Below, one piece after another: positions 1-10,288 of a stretch of DNA of 64,000 nucleotides (its first letter is position 1; each line of letters starts with the position of its first letter). The notes below the pieces were generated by a model. It had not been told where the DNA came from, did not search any database, and saw nothing but the letters and a program-made list of their open reading frames with translations. Source of the stretch: Pinus tabuliformis (lineage: Eukaryota; Streptophyta; Pinopsida; Pinales; Pinaceae); assembly GCA_031772625.1 (NCBI GenBank), contig CM062808.1, positions 143,570,605-143,634,604 of the forward strand. Reading direction: 5' to 3'. Both the position numbers and the translations under genes were made by a program.

Positions 1-779
1 GTGGCTGCCCCTTGCAGACAGGGATTACCAAATGAAGGAAACAGTGGAACTGTGCAACAAATATCACATTGAAACTTTTTGTGAGATAAGGAAAAGACAT
101 AGAAGCAATGTTGATGCCCTGGGTATTTGGGAGTCCAATATGCCAATTTATTATCTCCCAGAAGTAAATGTATTCCCTGACTTTATCCATCAATGCTGTG
201 AAAATTATGAGCCCACTCAAAGAGCAATTTTGGCTCCATCTGGGACTGTCTTGTTTCATATCACCCCTCAAGCCATAAACCAGATGCTAAAATTTGAGCC
301 AACTAAGCCTCTGGCTCCTCTATCCATGAAGTTTCTGCTTGATCAAGGTGCCAAGCTACCCAATTCAAAGATCACAAGAATTGCCCAGCTGTTCATGCAA
401 CCAAATTGTCAGCGCCGACAACCTCCTCCTTATCTGCATGTTTGGTTCAATGAAATAGGAAGAACGTTGGTGGACATGATATCCTCCATCTTAGGATTCA
501 ATACCAGTGAATTTTTTGATGAGACAGTCTTGGTGATGCTCTCTATGTTTTCTCCAGGACAGCCCCCTGCTGTCCAGTATGATTATGCCACCTTTATAGC
601 TGATAAAATTCATGAGCAATTCATGAACCTAGAAAGAGAAAGGGTATTCAAATACACCTCCTACATATATCATTTGCTGCTGAACTATCAACCTGATAGT
701 TTCCCAGTTTTCCTCAAAAAATTGGATGCTAAGGGGAGGCGAAGGTCTGTAATATTTTGGTCATCAGTCTGCCACCATG
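1..779 (+). repeat. E1 5' LTR, piece 1
   Basis: This stretch aligns directly with 30161-30940 of the 3' LTR of E1. It ends at the target site of copia C1: ccatg at 775-779 is repeated at 8915-8919, and removing C1 restores the sequence seen in the 3' LTR. Confidence 0.93.
2..779 (+). pseudogene. LTR-encoded protein of E1, copy A, part 1 of 3
   Basis: Codons run from position 2 without a stop to 779, where C1 splits a codon. By alignment the start codon lies 59 bp left of the window. The product looks globular and largely helical, rich in aromatic and hydrophobic residues (for example FPDFIHQCC and FHITPQAINQML). I do not recognise a named domain. Its layout recalls proteins annotated as plant mobile-domain or putative plant transposon proteins, but that is only an impression. 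The 3' LTR copy has a TGA at 30618 where this copy reads through, and this copy has one extra codon near 656. The full frame continues at 8919-10288 and 18405-19872. Confidence 0.75.
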
Positions 780-1133
780 TGTTGGCATTATGGCTAAAGT
801 GTTGTCCTTGATGGCAACCCATTCAGGTGATAGATCACAGTACTTCAAGTCAGCAGCAGAAATTGATGATCAGCTATCAAATATTGAAGAAAATAAGGGG
901 TACGCAGGTACACCTTACATACGGTGCGTACACGCAGGCCGGTGCTACATAAAGTGCGTACATACCCGCAGGTCAGCTGTTTAGGAGGTGCGTACCCCCA
1001 GTGCACACATTTCAAGGCAGAGAAAAGCACACGTGGGGTTTCTTATGTTTAACCTTTGGTATTTAGCCGACAGTTTTGTGTTATTATGGTGTCGGCCCGT
1101 GGTATTGATCCATGATTTGAGGAAGAGCTTTCC

Positions 1134-1140
1134 TATATAA
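1134..1140 (+). promoter_or_regulatory. TATA box of C1 5' LTR
   Basis: TATATAA follows ctttcc and is repeated in the 3' LTR at 7755-7761. It probably sets the start of the genomic RNA; the U3/R boundary would lie about 30 bp downstream. Confidence 0.6.
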
Positions 1141-1358
1141 AGCAAAGGAGATCATTTGGCTTGGGTATGTTTTGGGTTGAATATCTTATGAGGGCTAGAT
1201 CTAGTCTAGATCTAAATAAGGTGAATCTATTGATGGATCGAGATCTCTTCGGCGCATGATCATATCTGTAGATCTGACTGTCTGGGTTCTTCTTGAAGTC
1301 TTGAAATCATCTATGCTCGAAGGTACGCAGGTACAGTGAAAGAAAAGTGCGTACACAC

Positions 1359-1522
1359 GCAGGAACGAAGCGTTTCAGGTGCGTACATATGCAGGCACAG
1401 AAGGGTTTCAGGTGCGTACATACGCAGGCACAGAAGGGTTTCAGGTGCGTACATACGCAGGCACAGAAGGGTTGCAGGTGCGTACATACGCAGGCACAGA
1501 AGGGTTGCAGGTGCGGAGGTCC
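1359..1522 (+). repeat. 33 bp minisatellite in C1 5' LTR, 5 units
   Basis: Units start at about 1359 (degenerate), 1391, 1424, 1457 and 1490. Each contains GCAGGCACAGAAGGGTT and the near-palindrome GCGTACATACGC. Because 33 is a multiple of three, several frames on both strands stay open here; these are not genes. Confidence 0.9.
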
Positions 1523-1554
1523 GCATGCAGTGCAATGGACTCAGAGCGAGGTAC

Positions 1555-1716
1555 GCAGGCGAGTAGTTGAGCAGGGTGCGTACGTAAGCAGGCGAGCAGT
1601 TGAACAGGGTGCGTACTGTAAGCAGGCAAGCATTTGAGCAGGGTGCTTACTGTAAGCAGGCAAGCAGTTGAGCAGGGTGCTTACGTAAGCAGGCGAGCAG
1701 TTGAGCAGGGTGCTTA
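1555..1716 (+). repeat. Second tandem repeat of C1 LTR
   Basis: Units of 33-34 bp start near 1555, 1588, 1622, 1656 and 1689, with core GCAGGCGAGCAGTTGAGCAG and a spacer gtgcgtacgtaa. An equivalent array is in the 3' LTR at about 8240-8395. Confidence 0.8.
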
Positions 1717-2192
1717 CTTCTCTTAAAAACTTTGTTTATCCTTGCTGTGTTCTGGGTTTGGTCCTATTATTGTTGATCTAGTTACTACAATTGACTGGGT
1801 GATTCTCTTATACTTGATGATCATTTGATGCTTATGGATCCAGTTTGAAAATTTATGAAAAGTGGTCCTTGTAAGAAAAGAAGTAGGGGGTTGTAGCTCC
1901 CTTCCAGGAGAGACTGGAAAACGAGAGAGAGTTGTAGCTCTCTGCAGGTTGCAGCCTACGTACTGGTAAAGGACTGCACCAGTACAAAACCATTGTAAAA
2001 GGAGTTTCTAATTTGAAAGAAGATAAAGACATATTGCAGCAGGTGGTTTTCACCCACATTGGGTTTCCACCTTACATCTTGTGTTCTTTGGTGTGACTAT
2101 CTGTTTTCTTTGTTCATGCTCATTATTTTATGGTACTGACATGCAAAAAATAATTCAAAGATCAAATAAGGAAGTTTTATTAAAAGAATTGG

Positions 2193-2225
2193 ATAATACT
2201 GATTCACCCCCCCTCTCAGTATTAT
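2193..2225 (+). promoter_or_regulatory. Hairpin at the end of C1 5' LTR
   Basis: ATAATACTGA pairs with TCAGTATTAT around a C-rich loop, just before the LTR end and the primer site. The same structure is in the 3' LTR near 8874-8907 and, inverted, in both LTRs of C2. Confidence 0.75.
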
Positions 2226-2235
2226 TTCCAACAAT

Positions 2236-2247
2236 TGGTATCAGAGC
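2236..2247 (+). other. Primer-binding site of C1 (initiator Met tRNA)
   Basis: TGGTATCAGAGC starts three bases after the LTR end. It is the standard complement of the 3' end of plant initiator tRNA-Met used by copia elements. Confidence 0.93.
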
Positions 2248-2292
2248 AGGTCCTTCAGAGAAGCTTGATCGCTTGAAGGTAGATCGTTCATC

Positions 2293-4062
2293 ATGAGCAA
2301 CTACGAGAGAGAAGCATAAATCAGGCCACCGGTTTTTGATGGGACAAACTTCAATTATTGGAAGGTAAGAGTTACTGCCTATCTTCAATCTCTTGGTACA
2401 TAAGTTTGGGACATCGTAGAGACAGGCTACGTTTTTCCTTCAGCTACTCCTACAGATGCAGCTGAGAAAAATAAGTATGAAACAAATGCGAAAGCAGTCA
2501 GTACCCTATTAGGATGTATATCCCAAACGGAATTCATGAAGGTAATGCACTAGAAATCCGCAAAAGAGATATGGGACAAAATTGTCACGAGCTATGAAGG
2601 GGATGAACAGGTAAAGCGTGCTAAACTTCAAACTCTCAGGATTCAGTATGAGACTCTCAAGATGTATAATGATGAAAGTGTGGCTAACTATTTTCTTCGG
2701 GTAGATGAGATTGTTAATTGTATGAAAAATTTGGGTGAAGAAATAAAAGAGGCTATAGTGGTTGAAAAGGTTCTAAGATCATTGTCCCCCAAGTTTGAAT
2801 CTAAAGTATCTGCAATAGAAGAAAAGGAAAATCTACGAATTCTTACTATGTCTCAGCTACATGGAATTCTAACTGCTTATGAAATGAGAAAGGGAGGTCC
2901 ATTAGACAGAAGAGAAGCTGCTTTCAAGGCATCAGGCAAAGAAGATTATTATGAAGCAAGCCACGTCCCAGAAGAAGAGGAAGAAGAATCAAGTTTTGTC
3001 AGAAATCTTCAAAGGGGTTCTGGAAGGTTCAGAGGTAAGTTACCTTTTAAATGCTTTGCTTGTGGAAGAGTAGGTCATTATACTGCAAAATGTCCTTATA
3101 AGGATAAAGGAAAGGAACCTGCTAGATGGAACAAGAAACAGAGTGTAAATAAGAAAAGCTACTACACTCATGAAGATAGTGATGGTCTATCGAACAGTGA
3201 TGAAGATGAACGAGGTAATGAATATAAGTTGTTAATGGCATTTGAAGATGATAATTATATGGATGCTATAGATGTGGATAACCTTTATGATGAAATTACT
3301 AGACTCAAGAGATGTATAGAAGAAAAGAATGTGATCATTGATACTCTACAATTTCAAATTGATGAAAAGGAAAAACATCTTGAAAAACTAGAAGGTGAAA
3401 TTGTTGGTCTTAGAAAAGAGATTGAGAAAACAAAAGCTATTAATCTTAAGTTTGTCAAAGGATTTGAAACTTTGGATGAGATTATCAATGTGCAGCGGTC
3501 TCCACTAAACAAGACAGGTCTGGGCTATAATGGAGAAACTTCTCAAGCATCCACCTCAAAAAGTTATCTTGATGCAGCAAGAAGAAATGAGCAAAAGCAC
3601 AATGAAGACCACCAGGTAAAGCTGGGACGAATTGCAAACAGAAACTATCAGGGGCAATCCATCTTAAGGGTGAACAAAAGCTACAACCAGCCACAGGTAA
3701 AATCTTCTCAATTTGGTTCAAGAATAGATGACAATAGAAATTACAATCAATTGGCTGGTAGATTCGATAACCGCAGAAGTTTCTTCAATGGACAATGCTT
3801 TTCTTGCCATAACTTTGGTCACAAAGCAGCTCAATGTGTTGCATATAAAATGATCATGACTAGGGAGGCTCAAAAACAAAGAAGTATGACCGGGATTACA
3901 AAAAGGACCTATAATAGCTTTTCGGTTCTTGAAAATGAAGTTGAATGTTCTATTTGCAATAACTTTGGTCATGAAGACTCTGAATGCAGGAGCAGGTTTC
4001 AGCAGAAAAAGGAACAAGCCTCAAGCACCAAAACTTGGAGAATAAAGGAACCACAAACATAA
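2293..4062 (+). pseudogene. gag: C1 gag (nucleocapsid part of the polyprotein), 4 stops
   Basis: The frame starts at ATG 2293, the same start as in C2. In-frame stops are TAA 2317, TAA 2401, TAG 2551 and TAA 4060; where C2 can be aligned it has sense codons. The N-terminal part resembles the copia gag DUF4219/UBN2 type (a WKVR-like motif lies near codon 24). CCHC zinc knuckles are visible near codons 254, 502 and 553 ([42 protein letters not shown]). A long charged coiled coil lies between the first two, near codons 330-400. Three knuckles and a long coiled coil fit the Sirevirus gag type. Role when alive: RNA packaging and particle assembly. Confidence 0.88.
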
Positions 4063-7000
4063 AGATGTGGGATAGCATTTTATGCAGAAGGACAGGAAAA
4101 TCTATGGTACATTGACAGTGGATGTTCGAAGCATATGACAGGTGATAAAGAAAAACTTGAGTCATATTCTGATCTAGAAAAGGGAAAGAAAGTCTCTTTT
4201 GGAAATGATACCCCTGCAACTATAAAAGGAAAAGGCATTGCTCAGTTAAAAGAAAAGGTCAAGGCTGGAAATGTTTTGTATGTTGATGGATTGAAGCATA
4301 ATATTCTAAGTGTCAGCCAAATGTGTGATCAAAGAACCGAGGTTATATTCAGATCAAATGGATGTCTTGTTCGTGATCTTGATACAGGTAAAACATTGAT
4401 CAAAGGAAAAAGAACTCCAAATAATTTGTACATATTCGAAGAAGGACAACAACAATGCTATCTGAGCAAGGATGATGAACACTGGTTATGGCATCGGAGG
4501 TTGGGACATCTAAGCTTTTCACAAATAAGGAAAGCATGCAAATATCAGGCAGTTCGTGATCTTCCAGATATCAAAATTCCTGACAACACCATATGCAAAT
4601 CATGTCAGTTTGGAAAACAAACCAGAACTAACTTTCCAGAGAAAGAAGGATCAGCTAGCATGCCTCTTGAGCTAGTACATACAGATACATGCGGTCCCTT
4701 CAGGAAAAGAACACCTCGAGGAGAAGAATACTTGATATTATTCATTGACGATTTCTCCAAGTTTGTCTGGTTAGGACTGATGAAGCACAAAGATGAAGCA
4801 TTCGAAAAATTCAAATCCTTCAAATCCTTGGTTGAAAATGAATCAGGTCACAAAATTAAGTGCCTCAGATCCGACAGAGGTGAGGAATTTACTTCAAATG
4901 AATTTTTTGATTTCTGTGAAGAACATGGGATAAGAAGAGAATTCTCTACAGCAAGAACTCCTCAGCAAAATGGAGTTGTGGAAAGAATGAACAGAACCGT
5001 CCAACAAATGGCTCGTGCTATGCTTGATGAGTCAGGAACTCCCGCAACTTTCTGGGGTGAAGCTGCACATGCTGCGGTTGTTATTCTCAACAAAACAAAT
5101 GTCCAGGTGAACAGTACTCAAACTCCTCATGAGCTCTGGAGTGGTAGGACTCCTTCGGTAAAGCACTTCAAAATCTTTGGGAGCAAATGCTATATCAAGA
5201 ATACTGATGAGCAGCTTGGCATACTTGAACCTAGAGCAGATGAAGGCATTCTTCTTGGTTACTCTCCACATAGCAAAGCATACAAATGCCACAATAAAAG
5301 ACTTGGCAGAATTGTTGACAGCATTGATGTAGTGGTTGATGAGAAGGGATACATTCCTAGGAAAGTACATCATGAAAACATCGAAGAAGATGAAGGCTAC
5401 CCCGAACAACAAAATGATGAAGAAGAAGAACCTCAAGAAGAACCAGAGGAGCAAACAAGAATAGAAGAAAATACTCCATCCAGATATGTTCAGAAGAATC
5501 ATCCAGAATCTCAGATTATGGGGCAGAAAGAAGCAGGAGTACAAACAAGAAGAAAAGTTGCAGAAGCTTCAAGCTATTTGGCATTACTCTCCTATACTGA
5601 ACCACAAAATGTGAAAGAGGCATGCAAAGATGAATGTTGGGTGAAAGCAATGGATGAAGAACTTGAGCAGATCGAAAAGAACAACACTTGGGAGCTGGTT
5701 CCTAGACCAAAGGATAAGAATGTTATCGGAACAAAATGGGTCTTCAAAAATAAATTGAATGAAAATGGAGAAGTAATTAGAAACAAAGCCAGACTTGTTT
5801 GTAAAGGGTATGCGCAGCAAGAAGGAATAGACTTTGAAGAAACCTTTGCTCCTGTTGCAAGACTTGAGGCCATCCGAATGTTTCTTGCTCTCTCAAGTTT
5901 TCAAAACTTCAAAGTATTTCAAATGGACGTGAAATCAGCCTTTCTGAATGGAGACTTGGAAGAAGAAGTATACATTGAACAGCCAGATGGGTTCATTCTT
6001 GGAAATGATCCAAACCTTGTATGCAGATTGAAAAAGGCCCTATATGGTCTCAAACAAGCTCCAAGGGCTTGGTACTACCGCTTGGACAAATATCTTCATC
6101 AACAAGGTTTTTTAAAAGGATCAGCAGATAGCAATCTTTATATAAAAGTTGAAAATGACAAATTGCTAATACTTGTTGTGTATGTAGATGACATTATTTT
6201 TAGCAGCAATGAAGAAGCTATGAGTCAAAGCTTTGCCTTGGTCATGCAGAAAGAATTTGAAATGTCCTTGCTAGGAGAACTGACATATTTCCTTGATTTG
6301 CAAATCCAACAAAAGGAAGGAGGAATCTTTTTATCTCAAACCAAGTATCTCAAACAGATTTTGAAGAAATATGGCATGGAAGATGCAAAACCAGTATGTA
6401 CACCCATGGTCACAGGATGTAGCCTCAGTGCAAATGATGAATCTGCAGCAGTACATCAACCAACCTACAGATCTATGATTGGAAGTTTACTTTATTTCAC
6501 AGGTACCCGACCGGACATCATGCATGCAGTTGGAATAGTTGAAAGATTTCAGGCAAATCCGAAGGAGACTCATCTTCAAGCAGTGAAGAGAATTTTCAAA
6601 TATCTTCAAGGGACTCAAAATTATGGCTTATGGTATCCTAGAGATACAAATCTTACACTTCATGCTTATACAGATGCAGATTGGGCCGGAAGCGTGGATG
6701 ACAGGAAAAGCACAAGTGGTGGTGCGTTCTTTATGGGTTCCAGACTGGTCTCTTGGTTCAGCAAGAAACGGAGTTCGATTGCCTTGTCTACAGCTGAAGC
6801 GGAATATGTTGCTGCTGCATCTTGTTGCACCCAACTCCTTTGGATGATGCAGACTTTGCAGGATTTTCAAATCACTTGTACACCACCTATCCCCATCTTA
6901 TGTGATAACACAAGTGCAATCAGCATCTCAAAAAATCCTGTTATGCATTCAAAAACCAAGCACATACCAGTCAAGTACCATTTTCTCCGGGAACAAGTGC

Positions 7001-7137
7001 TTGAACATAAGGTCAAGTAGGAGTATGTTCCTTCTAAGGAACAAGTTGTTGATATACTCACCAAACCATTGCCTAGGGACACTTTTGAATACCTCAGGCA
7101 AAAGCTGGGGGTTGTTGATGCATCATATTATTGTTGA
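4063..7137 (+). pseudogene. pol: C1 pol: protease, integrase, reverse transcriptase, RNase H
   Basis: The frame is continuous with gag. The protease motif [10 protein letters not shown] is near 4114. Integrase shows an H-H-C-C zinc region ([14 protein letters not shown] at about 4490-4612) and D, D, E motifs (HTDTCGPF near 4678, SDRGEEF near 4870, NGVVERMN near 4972). Reverse transcriptase shows YVDDII near 6181, and RNase H shows CDNTSAIS near 6901. One stop, TAG 7018-7020, cuts 39 codons before the natural TGA at 7135-7137; C2 has Leu there. A glutamate-rich linker lies between integrase and reverse transcriptase (about 5380-5480). Domain order is that of Ty1/copia. Confidence 0.93.
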
Positions 7138-7400
7138 ACCTCTTATGATTGATGGTACAGGTTCAGGGGGAGAATATAATGCATTGTTGGCATTATGGAG
7201 GATGTGCAGAAGGAGATCTTGGAAGTAGCTGCAATATGTCTATATCTCTTTCATGGTGGATTATGGTTCGTCGCTGCAGATCTGGTTCATATTCAGGGGG
7301 AGCATGTTCTTAGGGGGAGCATAACCCTTTGCCCTTGATGTCAAAGGGGGAGAATGAAGCTGAAGTTTGTGAGGTTTCCATCAAGTACAAAGGGGGAGAT
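7138..7400 (+). other. C1 3' leader with repeated polypurine tracts
   Basis: Five G-rich tracts of the GGGGGAG type occur between the pol stop and the 3' LTR, near 7166, 7294, 7312, 7348 and 7391. The last, AAAGGGGGAGAT, abuts the LTR at 7401 and is the likely plus-strand primer. Multiple tracts here are a reported feature of Sireviruses. Confidence 0.8.
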
Positions 7401-8914
7401 TGTTGGCATTATGGCTAAAGTGTTGTCCTTGATGGCAACCCATTCAGGTGATAGATCACAGTACTTCAAGTCAGCAGCAGAAATTGATGACCAGCTATCA
7501 AATATTGAAGAAAATAAGGGGTACGCAGGTACACCTTACATACGGTGCGTACACGTAGGCCGATGTTACATAAAGTGCGTACATACCCGCAGGTCAGCCG
7601 TTCAGGAGGTGCGTACCCCCAGTGCACACATTTCAAGGCAAAGAAAAGCACACGTGGGGTTTCTTATGTTTAACCTTTGGTATTTAGCCGACGGTTTTGT
7701 GTTATTATGGTGTCGGCCTGTGGTATTGATCCATGATTTGAGGAAGAGCTTTCCTATATAAAGCAAAGGAGATCATTTGGCTTGGGTATGTTTTGGGTTG
7801 AATATCTTATGAGGGCTAGATCTGGTCTAGATCTAAATAAGGTGAATCTATTGATGGATCGAGATCTCTTCGGCGCATGATCAGATCTGTAGATCTGACT
7901 GTCTGGGTTATTCTTGAAGTCTTGAAATCATCTATGCCCGAAGGTACGCAGGTACAGTGAAAGAAAAGTGCGTACACACGCAGGAACGAAGCGTTTCAGG
8001 TGCATACATACGCAGGCACAGAAGGGTTTCAGGTGCGTACATACGCAGGCACAGAAGGGTTTCAGGTACGTACATACGCAGGAACAGAAGGGTTTCAGGT
8101 GCGTACATGCGCAGGCACAGAAGGGTTTCAGGTGCATACATACGGAGGCACAGAAGGGTTTCAGGTGCGTACATACGCAGGCACAGAAGGGTTGCAGGTG
8201 CGGAGGTCCGCAGGCAGTGCAATGGACTCAGAGCGAGGTACGCAGGCGAGCAGGGTGCGTACGTAAGCAGGCGAGCAGTTGAGCAGGGTGCGTACTGTAA
8301 GCAGGAAAGTAGTTGAGCAGGGTGCTTACTGTAAGCAGGCAAGCAGTTGAGCAGGGTGCTTACGTAAGCAGGCGAGCAGTTGAGCAGGGTGCTTATTTCT
8401 CTTAAAAACTTTGTTTATCATTGCTGTGTTTTGGGTTTGGTCCTATTATTGTTGATCTAGTTACTACAGTTGACTGGGTGATTCTCTTATACTTGATGAT
8501 CACTTGATGCTTATGGATCTAGTTTGAAAATTTATGAAAAGTGGTGCTTGTAAGAAAAGAAGTAGGGGGTTGTAGCTCCCTTCCAGGAGAGACAGGAAAA
8601 CGAGAGAGAGTTGTAGCTCTCTGCAGGTTGCAGGTTGCGTATTGGTAAAGGACTGCACCAATACAAAATCATTGTAAAAGGAGTTTCTAATTTGAAAGAA
8701 GATAGAGACATATTGCAGCAGGTGGTTTTCACCCACATTGGGTTTCCACCTTACATCTTGTGTTCTTTGGTGTGACTATCTGTTTTCTTTGTTCATGCTC
8801 ATTATTTTATGGTACTGACATGCAAAAAATAATTCAAAGATCAAATAAGGAAGATTTATTAAAAGAATTGGATAATACTGATTCACCCCCCCCCTCTCAG
8901 TATTATTTCCAACA
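7401..8914 (+). repeat. C1 3' LTR
   Basis: The 1514 bp copy ends CCAACA and is followed by the target duplication ccatg 8915-8919. It carries TATATAA at 7755-7761 and seven units of the 33 bp minisatellite (about 7979-8210), against five in the 5' LTR. Confidence 0.93.
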
Positions 8915-10288
8915 CCATGTTTATTACTTTCCATACACCTACTGTGAATTTATTGACCTATTTATATACCCAGCTTCTTCCTTGCTGGTGAGCACTCCTC
9001 TTCCTAGACTCACTAATGATATGAAAAAGATTCTACAGCTTTCCAAAAGCTATAGCGTTGGTGACTGGTATTTCTACCAAGACCACACAGTAATCAGGAT
9101 CTATGGCTATGAATTAGCCCCCTACAGACTGCCAAAATATGTCCCTATGAGACTCTTTGCCTTGGAATACTTCCGGAAATTCGGTAATTCAGATATGATT
9201 CATTTCTATGGCAAAATCAAAAAGGCACAGCTCAAAATAAGACATCAATTGGGCCCATTTATTTTCAATAAGAGAGAAGAAGCCTAGGAAGACGTAGACA
9301 AGATGTTGAAAAAAATTTTGTTGCTAAAAACAAGCTTCTATTAGGCACCATATGACCCCAATCATTTTATAAGCCTTAGAAAAGTCAAATACAGGCTTGC
9401 ATGTTATGACCACTGCAGTATCCATCAAATTGAACAATATGCTAATGAACAAGAGTGGGTAGAGGGCACACTAGTTGAAGAAATTTATGAGGAAGAATTA
9501 GTAGAAAAGGCAATTAAAAATCTTGAAAATGCAGTTGACCTGGAATCTTTTGGGCAGGTGTTTTTTACAGCCCCTCAGTACCTTGGAGAAGGTACCTCAT
9601 CCACCACGGCTTCCCAGCAAACTGCCCAAGTAAGGGCCCCACCAACAACAACAGATAAAGGTAAAGAGGTGCGGCATTCAGAAGAACAAGTGCACAATTT
9701 GGAACAGCAAGAAACAATGGCAGACCGGCTCGCTTCTACAGATGAACAAGATCAAGGGAAAGATGCTTCTACTCAAGAAAAGGCAGCTAAAATATCGGTA
9801 TTACAAACTACTGCCAATGAAGAGAGAGCAAAGAAAAGCGATAGACAAGAAGAAACACCTCCAGACACATCCATAGAGCAGCAAGGAGGGAAAAGACAGA
9901 GATTGAATCCTTTTTCAGAGGAAGAAATACCAGAGGGGCCAACTGAACAAAAAATTCCCCCAAGCATGGAGACATCGGCCAGCTCCTTTCAGCAGGAGAA
10001 AGAGAGACATCAAGGTGTGGAGGTTACATCCACTAGGCAACAGAGCAGACAGGGCTCTGACATCAAAAACGCATTCACGGATATCAAAGCTAGAAATGAG
10101 CCAATGAGATACCAACTCTATTACTAGCTGTTGGGGATTGCACCCACCAATCAGCAAAGGCTAATGGCAGCCTATGACATCCAGGAAGGGAAAATGACTC
10201 TCAGTCATTTTAGACCTGTAATGCAGCAACCACAATCAACTGCTGACTATATTAGAACCAATCTGGAAGTCTTCTCCAAAGACATCCA
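8915..10288 (+). repeat. E1 5' LTR, piece 2
   Basis: It begins with the C1 target duplication and aligns with about 30936-32267 of the 3' LTR. It ends with atcca 10284-10288, the target site of N1, repeated at 18400-18404. A stretch of about 31 bp near 10240-10270 is missing from the 3' LTR copy. Confidence 0.92.
8919..10288 (+). pseudogene. LTR-encoded protein of E1, copy A, part 2 of 3
   Basis: The frame of part 1 resumes in phase after the C1 target duplication. The first half is still globular; from about 9590 it becomes low-complexity, rich in Gln, Glu, Thr and Ser. Stops are TAG 9285-9287, TAG near 9343 and TAG 10125-10127. The first two are Trp codons in the 3' LTR copy; the third is present in both copies. 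No frameshift occurs in this copy. N1 splits the next codon at 10288. Confidence 0.75.

Larger units (their letters stand above)
780..2233 (+). repeat. C1 5' LTR
   Basis: The 1454 bp LTR runs TGTTGG to CCAACA. It holds a TATA box at 1134-1140, a 33 bp minisatellite, a second repeat of about 33 bp, and a terminal hairpin. It is about 60 bp shorter than the 3' LTR, mainly because of two fewer minisatellite units. Confidence 0.93.
780..8914 (+). mobile_element. C1: Ty1/copia retrotransposon, Sirevirus-like, complete but decayed
   Basis: The element is 8135 bp, flanked by ccatg duplications, with LTRs 780-2233 and 7401-8914 that begin TGTTGG and end CCAACA. A Met-initiator primer site, one gag-pol frame (2293-7137) and a polypurine tract follow in copia order (protease, integrase, reverse transcriptase, RNase H). 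Sirevirus features are a long gag with several zinc knuckles, multiple G-rich tracts before the 3' LTR and repeated near-palindromic motifs in the LTR. Five nonsense codons disable it but no frameshift was found. LTR divergence outside the internal repeats is about 2% by hand. C2 on the minus strand is a close relative. Confidence 0.93.

Noticed and set aside
1359..1522. CRISPR-like regular repeats
   Set aside because: Units are contiguous without unique spacers and lie in an LTR of a plant retrotransposon.
1311..1637. Several overlapping open frames on both strands
   Set aside because: They are products of the 33 bp minisatellite, whose length is a multiple of three; the predicted peptides are simple repeats.
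2236..2247. Possible tRNA gene fragment
   Set aside because: It is the complement of a tRNA 3' end placed right after an LTR, a primer-binding site; no cloverleaf is present.
5032..5544. Hydrophobic minus-strand frame, membrane-like
   Set aside because: It is the antisense of integrase and the acidic linker of C1; the same shadow appears on the plus strand at 60060-60590 opposite C2.
7928..8342. Long cysteine-rich repeat frame on the minus strand
   Set aside because: Same minisatellite in the 3' LTR of C1; there is no codon-level sign of a gene.
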